From RGIG3009 sp045578625 (GTDB lineage: Bacteria > Bacillota > Clostridia > Oscillospirales > Acutalibacteraceae): a DNA stretch of 19,790 nt. The notes beneath the pieces were generated by a model. That model did no database searches. It had not been told where the DNA came from and worked only from the letters and a program-made list of their open reading frames with translations. A program made the position numbers and the translations under genes. Numbering within the stretch: position 1 is the stretch's first letter; each line of letters begins with the position of its first letter. Below, in pieces: positions 1 through 6,261 of this stretch. The stretch lies in NCBI GenBank assembly GCA_045578625.1, contig JAZNKN010000017.1, positions 1 through 19,790 of the forward strand. Direction: 5' to 3'.

Positions 1-374
1 CGGAGGAGCGGATGCTCCGTGCGCAGGAAACCCGGCTGGAGTCCCTGCGGCAGCGGCTGGAGGATCTGGCGGCTAAGCGCGTTCTTACGGACCAGCTGGC
101 CTATGTGCAGGACAAGCGGATGGACCTGCTCCATGCCCAGCAGCGGCTGGGAGACCTGTCTGAGGTGCTGCTGAACCGGAAGAATACCACGTCGTACACC
201 TCGAAAAACGACCGAGCCACTATTGGACTCGGTCGTTTGCTTTTGTTACCAGTCGCCGTACGTGATCACCGTCCCAACACCGATGGAGAGCCTGTAGAGG
301 CCGAACCGGTGTTCTTCAATGCGCACAGCGACTATCAGCGCCCCGATTTTTTGTATCTCGCGGCAAGGCGGTAG
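1..374 (+). pseudogene. xseA: Truncated exonuclease VII large subunit-like fragment (coiled-coil region)
   Basis: The frame is open at the left edge (Glu-Glu-Arg precedes the first Met at 12) and runs to a stop at 372-374. About the first 57 residues form a charged helical stretch with the pattern KRVLTDQLAYVQDKR followed by LLHAQQRL, which resembles the middle of the long coiled coil of XseA (the large subunit of exonuclease VII, a single-strand DNA nuclease). The expected continuation, ending in a SPL-x-VL-x-RGY-type segment, is missing: from about base 183 the frame runs through a terminator hairpin and into sequence of different character. The first 180 bases are about 66% GC by hand count, clearly richer than the genes that follow. 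It could be a truncated gene, a recombination scar or an assembly junction. The family call rests on pattern memory only, and another coiled-coil protein is possible. Confidence 0.5.
206..245 (-). terminator. Rho-independent terminator hairpin
   Basis: An 11-bp perfect stem, AAACGACCGAG (206-216) with CTCGGTCGTTT (228-238), closes an 11-nt loop. On the minus strand the stem is followed by TTTTTCG, so it best serves a leftward transcript ending near 246. On the plus strand the tail is GCTTTTG, weaker but possible. It lies inside the reading frame of the truncated fragment at 1-374, a sign that the frame past about 183 is not real coding sequence. Confidence 0.6.
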
Positions 375-401
375 TTGAGCAGCGAAGCAAGGGGGAGGGG
401 T
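246..401 (-). pseudogene. Start-less minus-strand open frame, possible gene end
   Basis: On the minus strand an open frame runs from just after a stop at 402-404 to TAA at 246-248 and ends in ITYGDW. It has no ATG, TTG or ribosome site; the only GTG is internal. The last 35 residues alternate hydrophobic and polar residues (VAVRIEEHRFGLYRLSIGVG), as in beta strands. A good terminator lies directly downstream. This is what the 3' end of a lost leftward gene would look like, but I do not recognise the family and chance cannot be excluded. Confidence 0.25.
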
Positions 402-537
402 TCACTCACCGTTCAGCCGAATTTTAAGTGTTTTCTACTCTACAACATGCTAATTTGTCGATCGAATTAATTGCAACTGATTTTTTGTGAAAATCAAGAC
501 CATTCTAGGTGCAGAAGCATTTTTTGCAAACTTTAAC
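402..537. other. AT-rich gap without a recognised gene
   Basis: Between the left-edge fragments and the thrE promoter the sequence becomes AT-rich, with runs such as ATTTTTTGCAAACTTT. No ribosome site with a following open frame and no convincing hairpin was seen. Confidence 0.5.
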
Positions 538-566
538 TGGACAAGTAGGTCGCGCCGCGTTATAAT
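538..566 (+). promoter_or_regulatory. Sigma-A promoter of the thrE-like operon
   Basis: TGGACA (538-543), a 17-bp spacer and a consensus TATAAT (561-566) lie 36 bases upstream of the chosen start codon at 602. The -35 box differs from consensus at one position. Confidence 0.75.
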
Positions 567-601
567 GCAAGCGGTATATGCAGAAAAGTGAGGTGGTTGC
601 T

Positions 602-1366
602 ATGTCATCGTTGGATCAGGATCTGCTGCATCGGGTGATGGAGATCGCACAGCAGATGACCGAGGTGGGCGCGGAGATCAGTCGCGTAGAGGAAAGCGTT
701 ACTCGTATGTGCAGCGCTTACGGCGCGACACGCGTTGACGTGTATGCAACCACGTCCAATATCATCGTCTCCGCCGAGGATGCAGAGGGCACCGTTATCA
801 CGCAAACGCGCCGCATCGGCCGCATCGTAAACGATATGGAGCGCCTGCATCGGTATAACGATCTGGTTCGCTGGGTCTCTACCGAGGCGCCGTCGCTGTC
901 GGCGGTCTGTGAGCGGTTGGAGGCCGTGCAAACGTCTCCGCGCTATCCGGTGTGGTTGTCCGTGCTGTTCAGCGGTGTTATCGGTGCCTCGTTTTGCTTG
1001 TTTTTCGGTGGGCGAGATTATCGGGAGGTCCTTATTGCTTTCGTGATCGGCGCGGCCATCGGCGGGCTGTCTGCAACTTTGGAAAAGGGTAAGGTCAATC
1101 CCATTCTTATCCGCTTTGTCTGCGCGTTTTTCGCTTCTGCTGTCACAATGGCGGCACTGCACGTGCGGTGGATCGGTCTGCCGGATTATATCCTTATCGG
1201 TAATATCATGACCCTGATTCCGGGCGTTGGTATCACCAATGCGCTGCGGGATCTGTTTTCGGGTGACGTGATGACCGGCATTCTGCGCTCCATCGAAGCG
1301 GTGCTGCTGACACTCGCTATCGCTCTCGGCATCATTTTGCCGACACTGATCGGAGGTGCGTTGTAA
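602..1366 (+). CDS. Threonine/serine exporter family protein, ThrE N-terminal half type
   Basis: The protein has 254 residues if it starts at ATG 602, which has GAGGTGG six bases upstream; an upstream ATG at 578 in the same frame has no such site. The first ~115 residues are soluble and contain the family pattern EVGAEISRVEESVTRMCSAYG followed by the TRVDVYATTSNIIVS strand (PF06738, ThrE/DUF1212). About five hydrophobic segments follow, including a GNIMTLIPGVGITNALRD turn typical of the family. The product probably sits in the cytoplasmic membrane and exports small amino acids such as threonine or serine together with the next gene's product; in some bacteria both halves are one polypeptide. 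The TAA stop overlaps the next ATG by one base (TAATG), so the pair is translationally coupled. The transported substrate here is inferred from the family. Confidence 0.88.
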   Translation: MSSLDQDLLHRVMEIAQQMTEVGAEISRVEESVTRMCSAYGATRVDVYATTSNIIVSAEDAEGTVITQTRRIGRIVNDMERLHRYNDLVRWVSTEAPSLSAVCERLEAVQTSPRYPVWLSVLFSGVIGASFCLFFGGRDYREVLIAFVIGAAIGGLSATLEKGKVNPILIRFVCAFFASAVTMAALHVRWIGLPDYILIGNIMTLIPGVGITNALRDLFSGDVMTGILRSIEAVLLTLAIALGIILPTLIGGAL

Positions 1367-1812
1367 TGTTCACGACGGATGATCTGATCCAGGTCCTCGT
1401 CTCGCTGTTCGGCACCCTCGGCTTTGGTGTGGTATTCAATATAAGAGGGAAGAAGCTGGCGGTGGCTGCGTTCGGCGGTATGGTGGCATGGTTGCTGTAT
1501 TTGGCGTTACAAAAAACACTGCATAATGAGGTGTTGTGCTACTTTATTGTATCGTTAACGGTGGCGGTGTACGCCGAAGCGTTGGCGCGTGTTTTGAAAA
1601 CACCGGCTATCACGTTTGAGATATTGTCACTGATACCACTGATACCCGGTAGCGCGCTGTATTATTCCATTGCGTATGCGTTGCAGGGCGATCAGCAGAG
1701 CTTCATCGAACAGGCGGTACACACACTGAGCTTGGCCGCGGCATTGTCGATGGGGATCATTCTGGTATCCGCTATTATGAAATACGTCAAATCCTGGATC
1801 TCTCCAAAATAG
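1366..1812 (+). CDS. Threonine/serine exporter family protein, ThrE C-terminal half type
   Basis: This 148-residue, almost wholly hydrophobic protein has about four to five membrane segments. It matches the second ThrE module (PF12821, ThrE_2/DUF3815), including the conserved EILSLIPLIPGSALYYSI stretch at about residues 85-102, which echoes the IPGVG motif of the partner. Its ribosome site CGGAGGTG lies within the end of the upstream gene and its ATG overlaps the upstream stop, the usual arrangement for the split two-subunit exporter. A terminator follows 15 bases after the stop. Only the pair is expected to be functional. Confidence 0.87.
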   Translation: MFTTDDLIQVLVSLFGTLGFGVVFNIRGKKLAVAAFGGMVAWLLYLALQKTLHNEVLCYFIVSLTVAVYAEALARVLKTPAITFEILSLIPLIPGSALYYSIAYALQGDQQSFIEQAVHTLSLAAALSMGIILVSAIMKYVKSWISPK

Positions 1813-1827
1813 ACCCAAGAACCGGCA

Positions 1828-1856
1828 GGGCAAGGGCGGCATTTCCCTTGCCCTTT
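1828..1856 (+). terminator. Terminator after the thrE-like operon
   Basis: A perfect 9-bp stem, GGGCAAGGG (1828-1836) with CCCTTGCCC (1845-1853), has an 8-nt loop and a short TTT tail, 15 bases beyond the stop of the second exporter gene. Confidence 0.6.
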
Positions 1857-1868
1857 ACCCACACTAAC

Positions 1869-1898
1869 AACTATACAAAATGAATATTTTGTATAGTT
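1869..1898. repeat. Perfect 30-bp dyad (13-bp arms, 4-nt centre)
   Basis: AACTATACAAAAT (1869-1881) and its exact reverse complement (1886-1898) flank GAAT. It lies downstream of the exporter terminator and is followed at once by GGGGAGGAG, which looks like a ribosome site, but no start codon lies at a usable distance. The arms are AT-rich with a TATAC core, more like an operator than a terminator. No family of regulator can be named. Confidence 0.6.
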
Positions 1899-2356
1899 TG
1901 GGGAGGAGCTTTCTTTAGAAAAACCTGAAATATGGCCGATTACGGCCTTTCGGGCGCTTTGTAGCCTTATGGTTGGTATATTCGGCTTACTATTCTCTTT
2001 TTACACAATGCAGCATGCGTTGTTCAGTCTGCTATGAGTTTTAATGCGTTTACGTTTGCTTTACTCGATTTAATTTTATTTTTATAACCGCCTTATAACC
2101 TTTAATTTTCTGCATTTACCCATTTTGCGAAAATCATCTCGGTTTTCCAGCCGATAGCAATTTTTTAAACGATGCCGCCTCTGTGAAGAAAATTTCTATC
2201 CGATCGCCGTTTTAAGGCTTTGGTATCTGATCTGCCGATTTCTCGGTTTTTGGGCTTCACCCTAACTTGACCGGCTTTTGTCGTGTTTTGCCGTTTTCCA
2301 ACGTTCTCCGTTAACGATGTATTCTCCAAAAAACTGTTTTCTTTTGCCACTTTCTG
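1899..2356. other. AT-rich intergenic gap, no intact gene
   Basis: About 460 bases hold no open frame with both a ribosome site and a credible product. A start-less plus frame from 1897 to a TGA at 2038 has a hydrophobic end (GIFGLLFSFYTMQHALFSLL), which could be a gene relic or chance. A small hairpin GGCCG-ATTA-CGGCC lies at 1934-1947. The minus-strand frame at 2165-2464 overlaps the recombinase promoter and looks spurious. Confidence 0.4.
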
Positions 2357-2365
2357 TGGTATACT
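2357..2365 (+). promoter_or_regulatory. Extended -10 promoter of the tyrosine recombinase gene
   Basis: TGGTATACT provides a TGn extension and a TATACT -10 box 58 bases upstream of the GTG start. The expected -35 position (about 2337-2342) reads TTTTCT, which is poor, so recognition would rely on the extended -10. Confidence 0.55.
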
Positions 2366-2389
2366 GACAATAAGATCCACCCCACATTC

Positions 2390-2407
2390 TGTGAAACAAG
2401 TTTCACA
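2390..2407. promoter_or_regulatory. Operator-like dyad in the recombinase leader
   Basis: TGTGAAACAAGTTTCACA is a perfect palindrome with 8-bp arms and an AA centre. It sits between the -10 box and the ribosome site AAAGGAGG, whose first A is the last base of the dyad. A protein bound here would block transcription or ribosome access. It has no U-run and is too short to terminate. Confidence 0.55.
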
Positions 2408-2423
2408 AAAGGAGGCGTACATT

Positions 2424-3431
2424 GTGAAACGTGAATATTTAGCGCAATGTCCGCCGGTGCTCAAGGAATATTTGGGCTATACGGAAACGATCCGCGGGCG
2501 CTCTGCAAATACGGTGAATGAATATTTTATTGATATTCGCACCTTCCTGCGGTTTATGAAGCAGCTTCGCGGTCTGGTATCCCCCACGACCGCCGAGGAC
2601 GATATCGATATCCGTGATGTGGATATTCCCTTTTTGGCGTCGGTTACCTTAACGGATATCTATGAGTATATGAACTATCTGCGCAGTGAACGCAGCAACA
2701 GCAATAAGACCCGCGCCCGCAAAACCAGCTCGCTGCGGATGTTCTTTAAGTATCTTACCGATTATACCCACGCGCTGGAGACCAATCCGGTACGGAATCT
2801 GGATACGCCGAAGCAGAAAAAATCGCTGCCGCGGTATCTGACGCTGGATCAGGCCACGCAGCTTCTCGGTACGGTTTCCGGCGATTTTGCCGAGCGTGAT
2901 TACTGTATGATCGTGCTGTTCCTGAACTGTGGCCTGCGTCGCGCGGAATTGGTCGGGATCAATCTGGATGACATTTCGATGTCGGAGCATACGCTGCGCA
3001 TTCGCGGTAAAGGCAATAAAGAACGGATGCTGTACCTGAATACGGCGTGTCAGCAAGCGATCCAGCAGTATCTCAAGGTACGTCCGGTCGACGGCGTGCA
3101 GGATAAAAAAGCGCTGTTTCTCAGCCATCTGAAGCGCCGTATCAGCCTGCAGGGCGTTCATTACGTTATTAAGAATTACCTACAGCAGGTTGACGGCGCC
3201 GAGTCCATGACGGTACATAAACTGCGCCATACTGCTGCAACGCTGATGTATCAGCAGGGTCGCGTGGATCTCCGTGTGCTGCAAAATATTCTGGGCCACG
3301 AAAATCTGGGAACCACCGAGATCTACACACACCTGTCCAACGAACAGCTGGAGAACGCCGTATCCAGCAATCCGCTCTCGCAGGTCACCATGGAAAAGAC
3401 CGGAAAGCGCAAATCTCTTGATAAACAATGA
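2424..3431 (+). CDS. Tyrosine recombinase, XerC/XerD-like
   Basis: The protein has 335 residues from a GTG start at 2424, chosen because AAAGGAGG lies nine bases upstream; the frame stays open further upstream but that part covers the promoter. An N-terminal SAM-like core-binding domain (about residues 10-130, with RGRSANTVNEYFIDIRTFLRF) precedes the catalytic domain. All six catalytic residues are in place: R172 (CGLRRAEL), K196 (RGKGNKER), H265 and R268 (HKLRH), H292 (LGH) and Y301 (IYTH). Length and order fit the chromosomal Xer resolvases, which resolve chromosome dimers at dif-like sites. A phage-type integrase is less likely, as no att repeat or phage gene is visible. It is monocistronic and convergent with spo0A. 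Whether it is XerC, XerD or a third paralogue cannot be decided here. Confidence 0.88.
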   Translation: MKREYLAQCPPVLKEYLGYTETIRGRSANTVNEYFIDIRTFLRFMKQLRGLVSPTTAEDDIDIRDVDIPFLASVTLTDIYEYMNYLRSERSNSNKTRARKTSSLRMFFKYLTDYTHALETNPVRNLDTPKQKKSLPRYLTLDQATQLLGTVSGDFAERDYCMIVLFLNCGLRRAELVGINLDDISMSEHTLRIRGKGNKERMLYLNTACQQAIQQYLKVRPVDGVQDKKALFLSHLKRRISLQGVHYVIKNYLQQVDGAESMTVHKLRHTAATLMYQQGRVDLRVLQNILGHENLGTTEIYTHLSNEQLENAVSSNPLSQVTMEKTGKRKSLDKQ

Positions 3432-3432
3432 T

Positions 3433-3480
3433 CCAAGAAAAGCCGCTATGCGTACTGCACAGCGGCTTGAATCTTCTTGG
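3433..3480. terminator. Long hairpin between the recombinase gene and spo0A
   Basis: AAGCCGCT (3439-3446) pairs with AGCGGCTT (3461-3468), and the outer arms CCAAGAA (3433-3439) and TTCTTGG (3474-3480) extend the stem with a small bulge. It lies between two convergent genes and may serve both, but neither side has a long U-run. Confidence 0.5.
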
Positions 3481-3507
3481 TTAGAATACACGGCTCTGCC
3501 GGCCGGA

Positions 3508-4281
3508 TCACGAAATCTTCAGCTGAAGACGGAATTTATCCGAGATCATGGCAATGAATTCCGAATTGGTCGGCTTTCCGCGACCGTTGTGGATGGTATA
3601 ACCAAAATACGAGTTCAGAACGTCAACGTCACCGCGGTCCCATGCCACTTCAATAGCATGCCGAATGGCGCGTTCTACGCGAGATGAGGTCGTTGCGTGC
3701 TTTTTTGCCACCGCAGGATACAGTCTTTTGGTTACGGCGTTGATGATCTCCTCGTCCTCGATCGCCATCAGAATAGAATCGCGCAGATACTGATAACCTT
3801 TGATGTGCGCCGGAACGCCGATCTGATGTATGATCTCAGTGACGCGCATTTCCAAGGATGATGAAGCACCGGCCGCGTGGCGGTGCAGCGGCTCCACCTT
3901 ACCGCCGGAGGATGTCAACGACAGAATGCGGCACGCCATCTCATCGGCATCAAACGGCTTGAGGAAATAATACGAGGCACCCGCCAGAATGGCTTCGCGT
4001 TCCAGATTACTGTTGTCAAATCCGGACATCACCATAAACTGCGGTGTGTGAGGCAACTTTAATGCCTTTACGTTATTCATAACGCCAATGGCATCCAGAC
4101 GAGGTAAAAAGAAATCCAGGATCACCACGTCCGGCTTTTTCTGCGCGATCGCCTCCACGACCAGTTTTCCGTCTTTATCCACGGTTTCAACATCCAGCCC
4201 GTGAACCCGCATGCGGTTTGCGCAGGGTATCCCGAACGTGTCGCTGTTGTCTGCCAACAGCACTTTGATCAGCTTGTCCAA
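3508..4281 (-). CDS. spo0A: Sporulation transcription factor Spo0A
   Basis: This 257-residue response regulator is the master switch for entry into sporulation. The receiver domain (1-120) has the phosphorylation site D56 (VILDFFLP), S86 (MSGFD) and K108 (FLKPF). The acidic pocket reads LADNSD where B. subtilis has VADDNR, so one of the two metal-binding acids is replaced. The C-terminal DNA-binding domain (about 145-257) is highly conserved: GVPAHIKGYQYLRDSI, SRVERAIRHAIEVAWDRGD and GKPTNSEFIAMISDK. The start is a TTG at 4281 with GGGAGG ten bases upstream; no ATG with a ribosome site is available. It has its own promoter and is separated from spoIVB by capA and gene remnants. Identity is certain from the C-terminal domain; activity of the modified receiver is inferred. 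Confidence 0.97.
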   Translation of the reverse strand: MDKLIKVLLADNSDTFGIPCANRMRVHGLDVETVDKDGKLVVEAIAQKKPDVVILDFFLPRLDAIGVMNNVKALKLPHTPQFMVMSGFDNSNLEREAILAGASYYFLKPFDADEMACRILSLTSSGGKVEPLHRHAAGASSSLEMRVTEIIHQIGVPAHIKGYQYLRDSILMAIEDEEIINAVTKRLYPAVAKKHATTSSRVERAIRHAIEVAWDRGDVDVLNSYFGYTIHNGRGKPTNSEFIAMISDKFRLQLKIS

Positions 4282-4319
4282 CTTGATATAACCTCCCTAT
4301 TTCGTTTGCCGGCATCTAA

Positions 4320-4348
4320 AGATTACCATATTCTGGAAAATATTTCAA
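4320..4348 (-). promoter_or_regulatory. Promoter of spo0A
   Basis: Read leftward: TTGAAA (4348-4343), a 17-bp spacer and TAATCT (4325-4320) with a TGG extension before the -10 box. The -10 lies 38 bases upstream of the TTG start. I found no good sigma-H promoter or perfect 0A box next to it. Confidence 0.65.
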
Positions 4349-4416
4349 GTGTTTGGAAAGTCTTTTTTAATCTTTGTGCAAAACAATGAAAATCGTCCTC
4401 TAAATAAAGCGAAACA

Positions 4417-4438
4417 AGGAAATTTCCATAAATTTCCT
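4417..4438. repeat. Perfect dyad upstream of the spo0A promoter
   Basis: AGGAAATTT (4417-4425) and AAATTTCCT (4430-4438) are exact inverted copies around CCAT. The dyad lies about 70 bases upstream of the spo0A -35 box, a position suited to an activator or distal operator. It has no U-run, so terminator function is unlikely. Confidence 0.5.
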
Positions 4439-4477
4439 AGTTTTCAAAAAGAGAACGGTGTCGTATTGTGTGGGATT

Positions 4478-4600
4478 TTATCCTCTGTTACTGATGACCC
4501 TTGTGATCTCGTCGATATGACGCAGCGCAAAGGGGTATTGCTTGCCGAACTTAGAAGAATCGCAAGGAAAACAACGTGTATCGGCTTCGATTGTAACAAG
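4478..4600 (-). pseudogene. Remnant of the C-terminal end of a DeoR-family regulator
   Basis: On the minus strand a frame ending at TAA 4478-4480 reads CFPCDSSKFGKQYPF followed by LRHIDEITRVISN. This matches the end of the DeoR/GlpR effector domain, where DSSKFG is followed by a (hydrophobic)-xx-(I/L)DxIxxVI(T/S)D pattern. No start codon, ribosome site or helix-turn-helix half remains; upstream the frame runs into a terminator hairpin. About 35-40 residues of a roughly 250-residue protein survive. It points the same way as the neighbouring SGNH remnant, as if one internal deletion fused the first gene's start to the second gene's end. The family call is from the motif only. Confidence 0.5.
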
Positions 4601-4601
4601 A

Positions 4602-4629
4602 AAGCCGGAGCAACTGCTCCGGCTTCTTT
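4602..4629. terminator. Terminator hairpin within the decayed region
   Basis: A perfect 10-bp stem, AAGCCGGAGC (4602-4611) with GCTCCGGCTT (4616-4625), has an AACT loop. The plus-strand tail is CTTT and the minus-strand tail is TCTTG. It separates the two gene remnants and could now end leftward transcripts coming from capA. Confidence 0.6.
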
Positions 4630-4641
4630 GGTTATTCTACG

Positions 4642-4812
4642 TCAGTGAATCGACGTTGTATGCGGTGTTTCGGGACACCGTCGGGAAAACGCCCAACACC
4701 GTAAGCCGTACACGGCAAACGGAGCCTCCTGCACATCATAAAAGCGAATATCCGGCTTATCAATAGTGGTATTCACCTTGAAATTGGAATCAATAGCGGC
4801 AATATTGGGCAT
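4642..4812 (-). pseudogene. 5' remnant of an SGNH/GDSL-type hydrolase gene (GxDLY-family N-terminus)
   Basis: A 56-codon frame starts at ATG 4812 behind a good ribosome site (AAAGGAG) and reads MPNIAAIDSNFKVNTTID, then DIRFYDVQEAPFAVYGL. This is the usual opening of bacterial SGNH hydrolases that carry the N-terminal GxDLY/SsfX3-like domain and normally run to about 350-380 residues. After VYGL the match decays (FSRRCPETP, loosely like the FRRMPE stretch of intact members) and a TGA ends it, with no GxDLY motif, catalytic GDS block or C-terminal SGNH residues. It begins 32 bases after the capA stop on the same strand, so capA and the intact ancestor probably formed an operon. The family identification is from memory of the N-terminal pattern. 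Confidence 0.6.
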
Positions 4813-4844
4813 TTACACGTCACTCCTTTGGTTTATAAAAACTT

Positions 4845-6179
4845 TTATTTCTCACTTTCGGTAAAAACACCGTTTTCATCGAACGTTACCCCGATGGAAA
4901 GCTCTCTCATCAGATTTAATATACGCTGTTTTTCTTCGCTTTGAACAAGCCACACCGAGGCGTACCGCTGTTTGGCCGGTACAAACCGATAGGTCGGTGT
5001 TCCCTTTGTCGAGATGCTGATCTCCAGCACGCCGGTATCGATGTTATACGCGTTAAATAGGAAATTGCCCAGATTGTAGACGATGGGAACGCCTTGGTAA
5101 TACCGGATCCCCTGCAGAACGTGTGCGTGTGCGCCTACAACGATATCGGCACCCGCGTCGATGTACTGGCAACCCATTTCGTAGAGTCCGTCCTCGATCT
5201 GATGTGACCCTTCCGCACCCCAATGTACGTAGACGACGTTATAGTCACACTCCCGCTCGGCAGCGCGGATCGTTTCGAGGTATTTGGTGGCATCATACGT
5301 CCGCATCACACCTGACGTGGTTTCCCCCGCTTCGGGCGTGCGGATCGTTTTTTCAGCACGCGTGGCGGCAGAAAAGGCGTACTTACGGCCGTTGACAATG
5401 AAGTAATGCGGCTTAGCCGCTTCCTCGATATTTTTACCGCCGCCGATATACGGAAGTCCCGCGTTGTTCAGCGTTTCCATGGTATCGGCAAATGCCTCTG
5501 CACCGTAATCGTAGGCGTGATTGTTGGCGAGCGAAACCACGTCGGCACCGATATCCAGCATATATTGCACGTTATCCGGATGTGCGCGGAAGGTGTACGC
5601 CTTGTTGAGTGGTGTGCCGCGGGTGCTGTAGGTGAATTCATTGTTAACGAGGAAAATATCCGCGTCGGTGAGCAGGTCGAGCGTTTCCTCGGACATGACG
5701 TCCAACACGCCGTTTTCGCCGATTTTGGGGGCAATATGCCAGTTGTCCGCGAAAGAGACGTCACCCACGATACGGATGGTCGTCTCGTCATCGTCGGATC
5801 GGATCACCGTAATATCGCTGCGGTAATTCGGGCTGGTTTTATCCAGAGCACCGGAATACATATCCCGCAGTACCGCCGCGGTATTGCCGGTAAGCGCATA
5901 CCAATCGTTATCGGTAAACGTGCCTTGCTGCAGTACATCGTACAGAGCGGTGAGTGTCTCCTCCCCGAACGTCGTCTCCAGAAAATCCAAAAACGGCGCG
6001 TCAATGAGTGTTGATTGAGGGGTCTCACTTATCAGTGTCAAGATGTTTGCCTTTACACTTGTTTTTGGAGAGTTGCCCGTCTGTGTGGCGGAGGGGTACG
6101 AATGGGACGTGCCGGACGTCGGCGCGCAGCCGCAAAGCAAGACAAGGCACAGTGCGATCAAAGCGATGCGTTTCTTCAT
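4845..6179 (-). CDS. CapA-family (poly-gamma-glutamate synthesis CapA-like) lipoprotein
   Basis: A 444-residue protein starts at ATG 6179 with AGGAGGGG just upstream; the open frame extends 34 residues further but those overlap the promoter. Residues 1-18 form a lipoprotein signal (KKR, hydrophobic core, LCGC with acylated C18), so it is likely anchored on the outer face of the membrane. A low-complexity Ser/Thr linker follows, and from about residue 130 comes the PGA_cap metallophosphatase-like fold (PF09587): IVGDVSFADN, NNEFTYS, RAHPDN, SLANNHAYDYG, YVHWGAEG and GAHAHVLQG, with NLGNFLFN near the end. The family contributes to capsule poly-gamma-glutamate in Bacillus, but no capB or capC is nearby, so a different cell-surface role is likely. 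It has its own promoter and lies between spoIVB and spo0A. Confidence 0.88.
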   Translation of the reverse strand: MKKRIALIALCLVLLCGCAPTSGTSHSYPSATQTGNSPKTSVKANILTLISETPQSTLIDAPFLDFLETTFGEETLTALYDVLQQGTFTDNDWYALTGNTAAVLRDMYSGALDKTSPNYRSDITVIRSDDDETTIRIVGDVSFADNWHIAPKIGENGVLDVMSEETLDLLTDADIFLVNNEFTYSTRGTPLNKAYTFRAHPDNVQYMLDIGADVVSLANNHAYDYGAEAFADTMETLNNAGLPYIGGGKNIEEAAKPHYFIVNGRKYAFSAATRAEKTIRTPEAGETTSGVMRTYDATKYLETIRAAERECDYNVVYVHWGAEGSHQIEDGLYEMGCQYIDAGADIVVGAHAHVLQGIRYYQGVPIVYNLGNFLFNAYNIDTGVLEISISTKGTPTYRFVPAKQRYASVWLVQSEEKQRILNLMRELSIGVTFDENGVFTESEK

Positions 6180-6202
6180 CCTTCCCCTCCTTGTCTGCCC
6201 AC

Positions 6203-6231
6203 AGTGTACCACATTTCCATAAAGAAAGCAA
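6203..6231 (-). promoter_or_regulatory. Promoter of the capA-like gene
   Basis: Read leftward: TTGCTT (6231-6226), a 17-bp spacer and TACACT (6208-6203) with a TGG extension. The -10 lies 23 bases upstream of the ATG. The -35 box overlaps the end of the preceding terminator stem. Confidence 0.6.
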
Positions 6232-6261
6232 GGCCCTTTCGCTTTCTGCGGAAGAGCCTTG
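6222..6261 (-). terminator. Terminator of spoIVB
   Basis: Leftward, CAAGGC and CTTCCGC pair with GCGAAAG and GCCTTG around a short loop (6261-6229), with one wobble pair and one unpaired base on each side, followed by CTTTCTTTA. It lies about 100 bases after the spoIVB stop. Confidence 0.6.

Noticed and set aside
605..1162. A 185-codon minus-strand open frame
   Set aside because: It is antisense to the thrE-like gene and rich in Arg/His/Gln, as expected for a shadow frame.
2283..2423. An upstream extension of the recombinase reading frame
   Set aside because: The extension contains the promoter, the palindrome and the ribosome site; the GTG at 2424 is correctly spaced from AAAGGAGG.
2424..3431. 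Integrase of a mobile element or prophage
   Set aside because: No attachment-site repeats, tRNA target, excisionase or phage genes are visible, and the length and motifs fit chromosomal Xer-type recombinases.
3274..3687. A plus-strand open frame bridging the recombinase end and the spo0A end
   Set aside because: It overlaps two well-supported genes in other frames and crosses a hairpin between them.
5406..6014. A 202-codon plus-strand open frame
   Set aside because: It is antisense to the CapA-like gene, without a ribosome site or family match.
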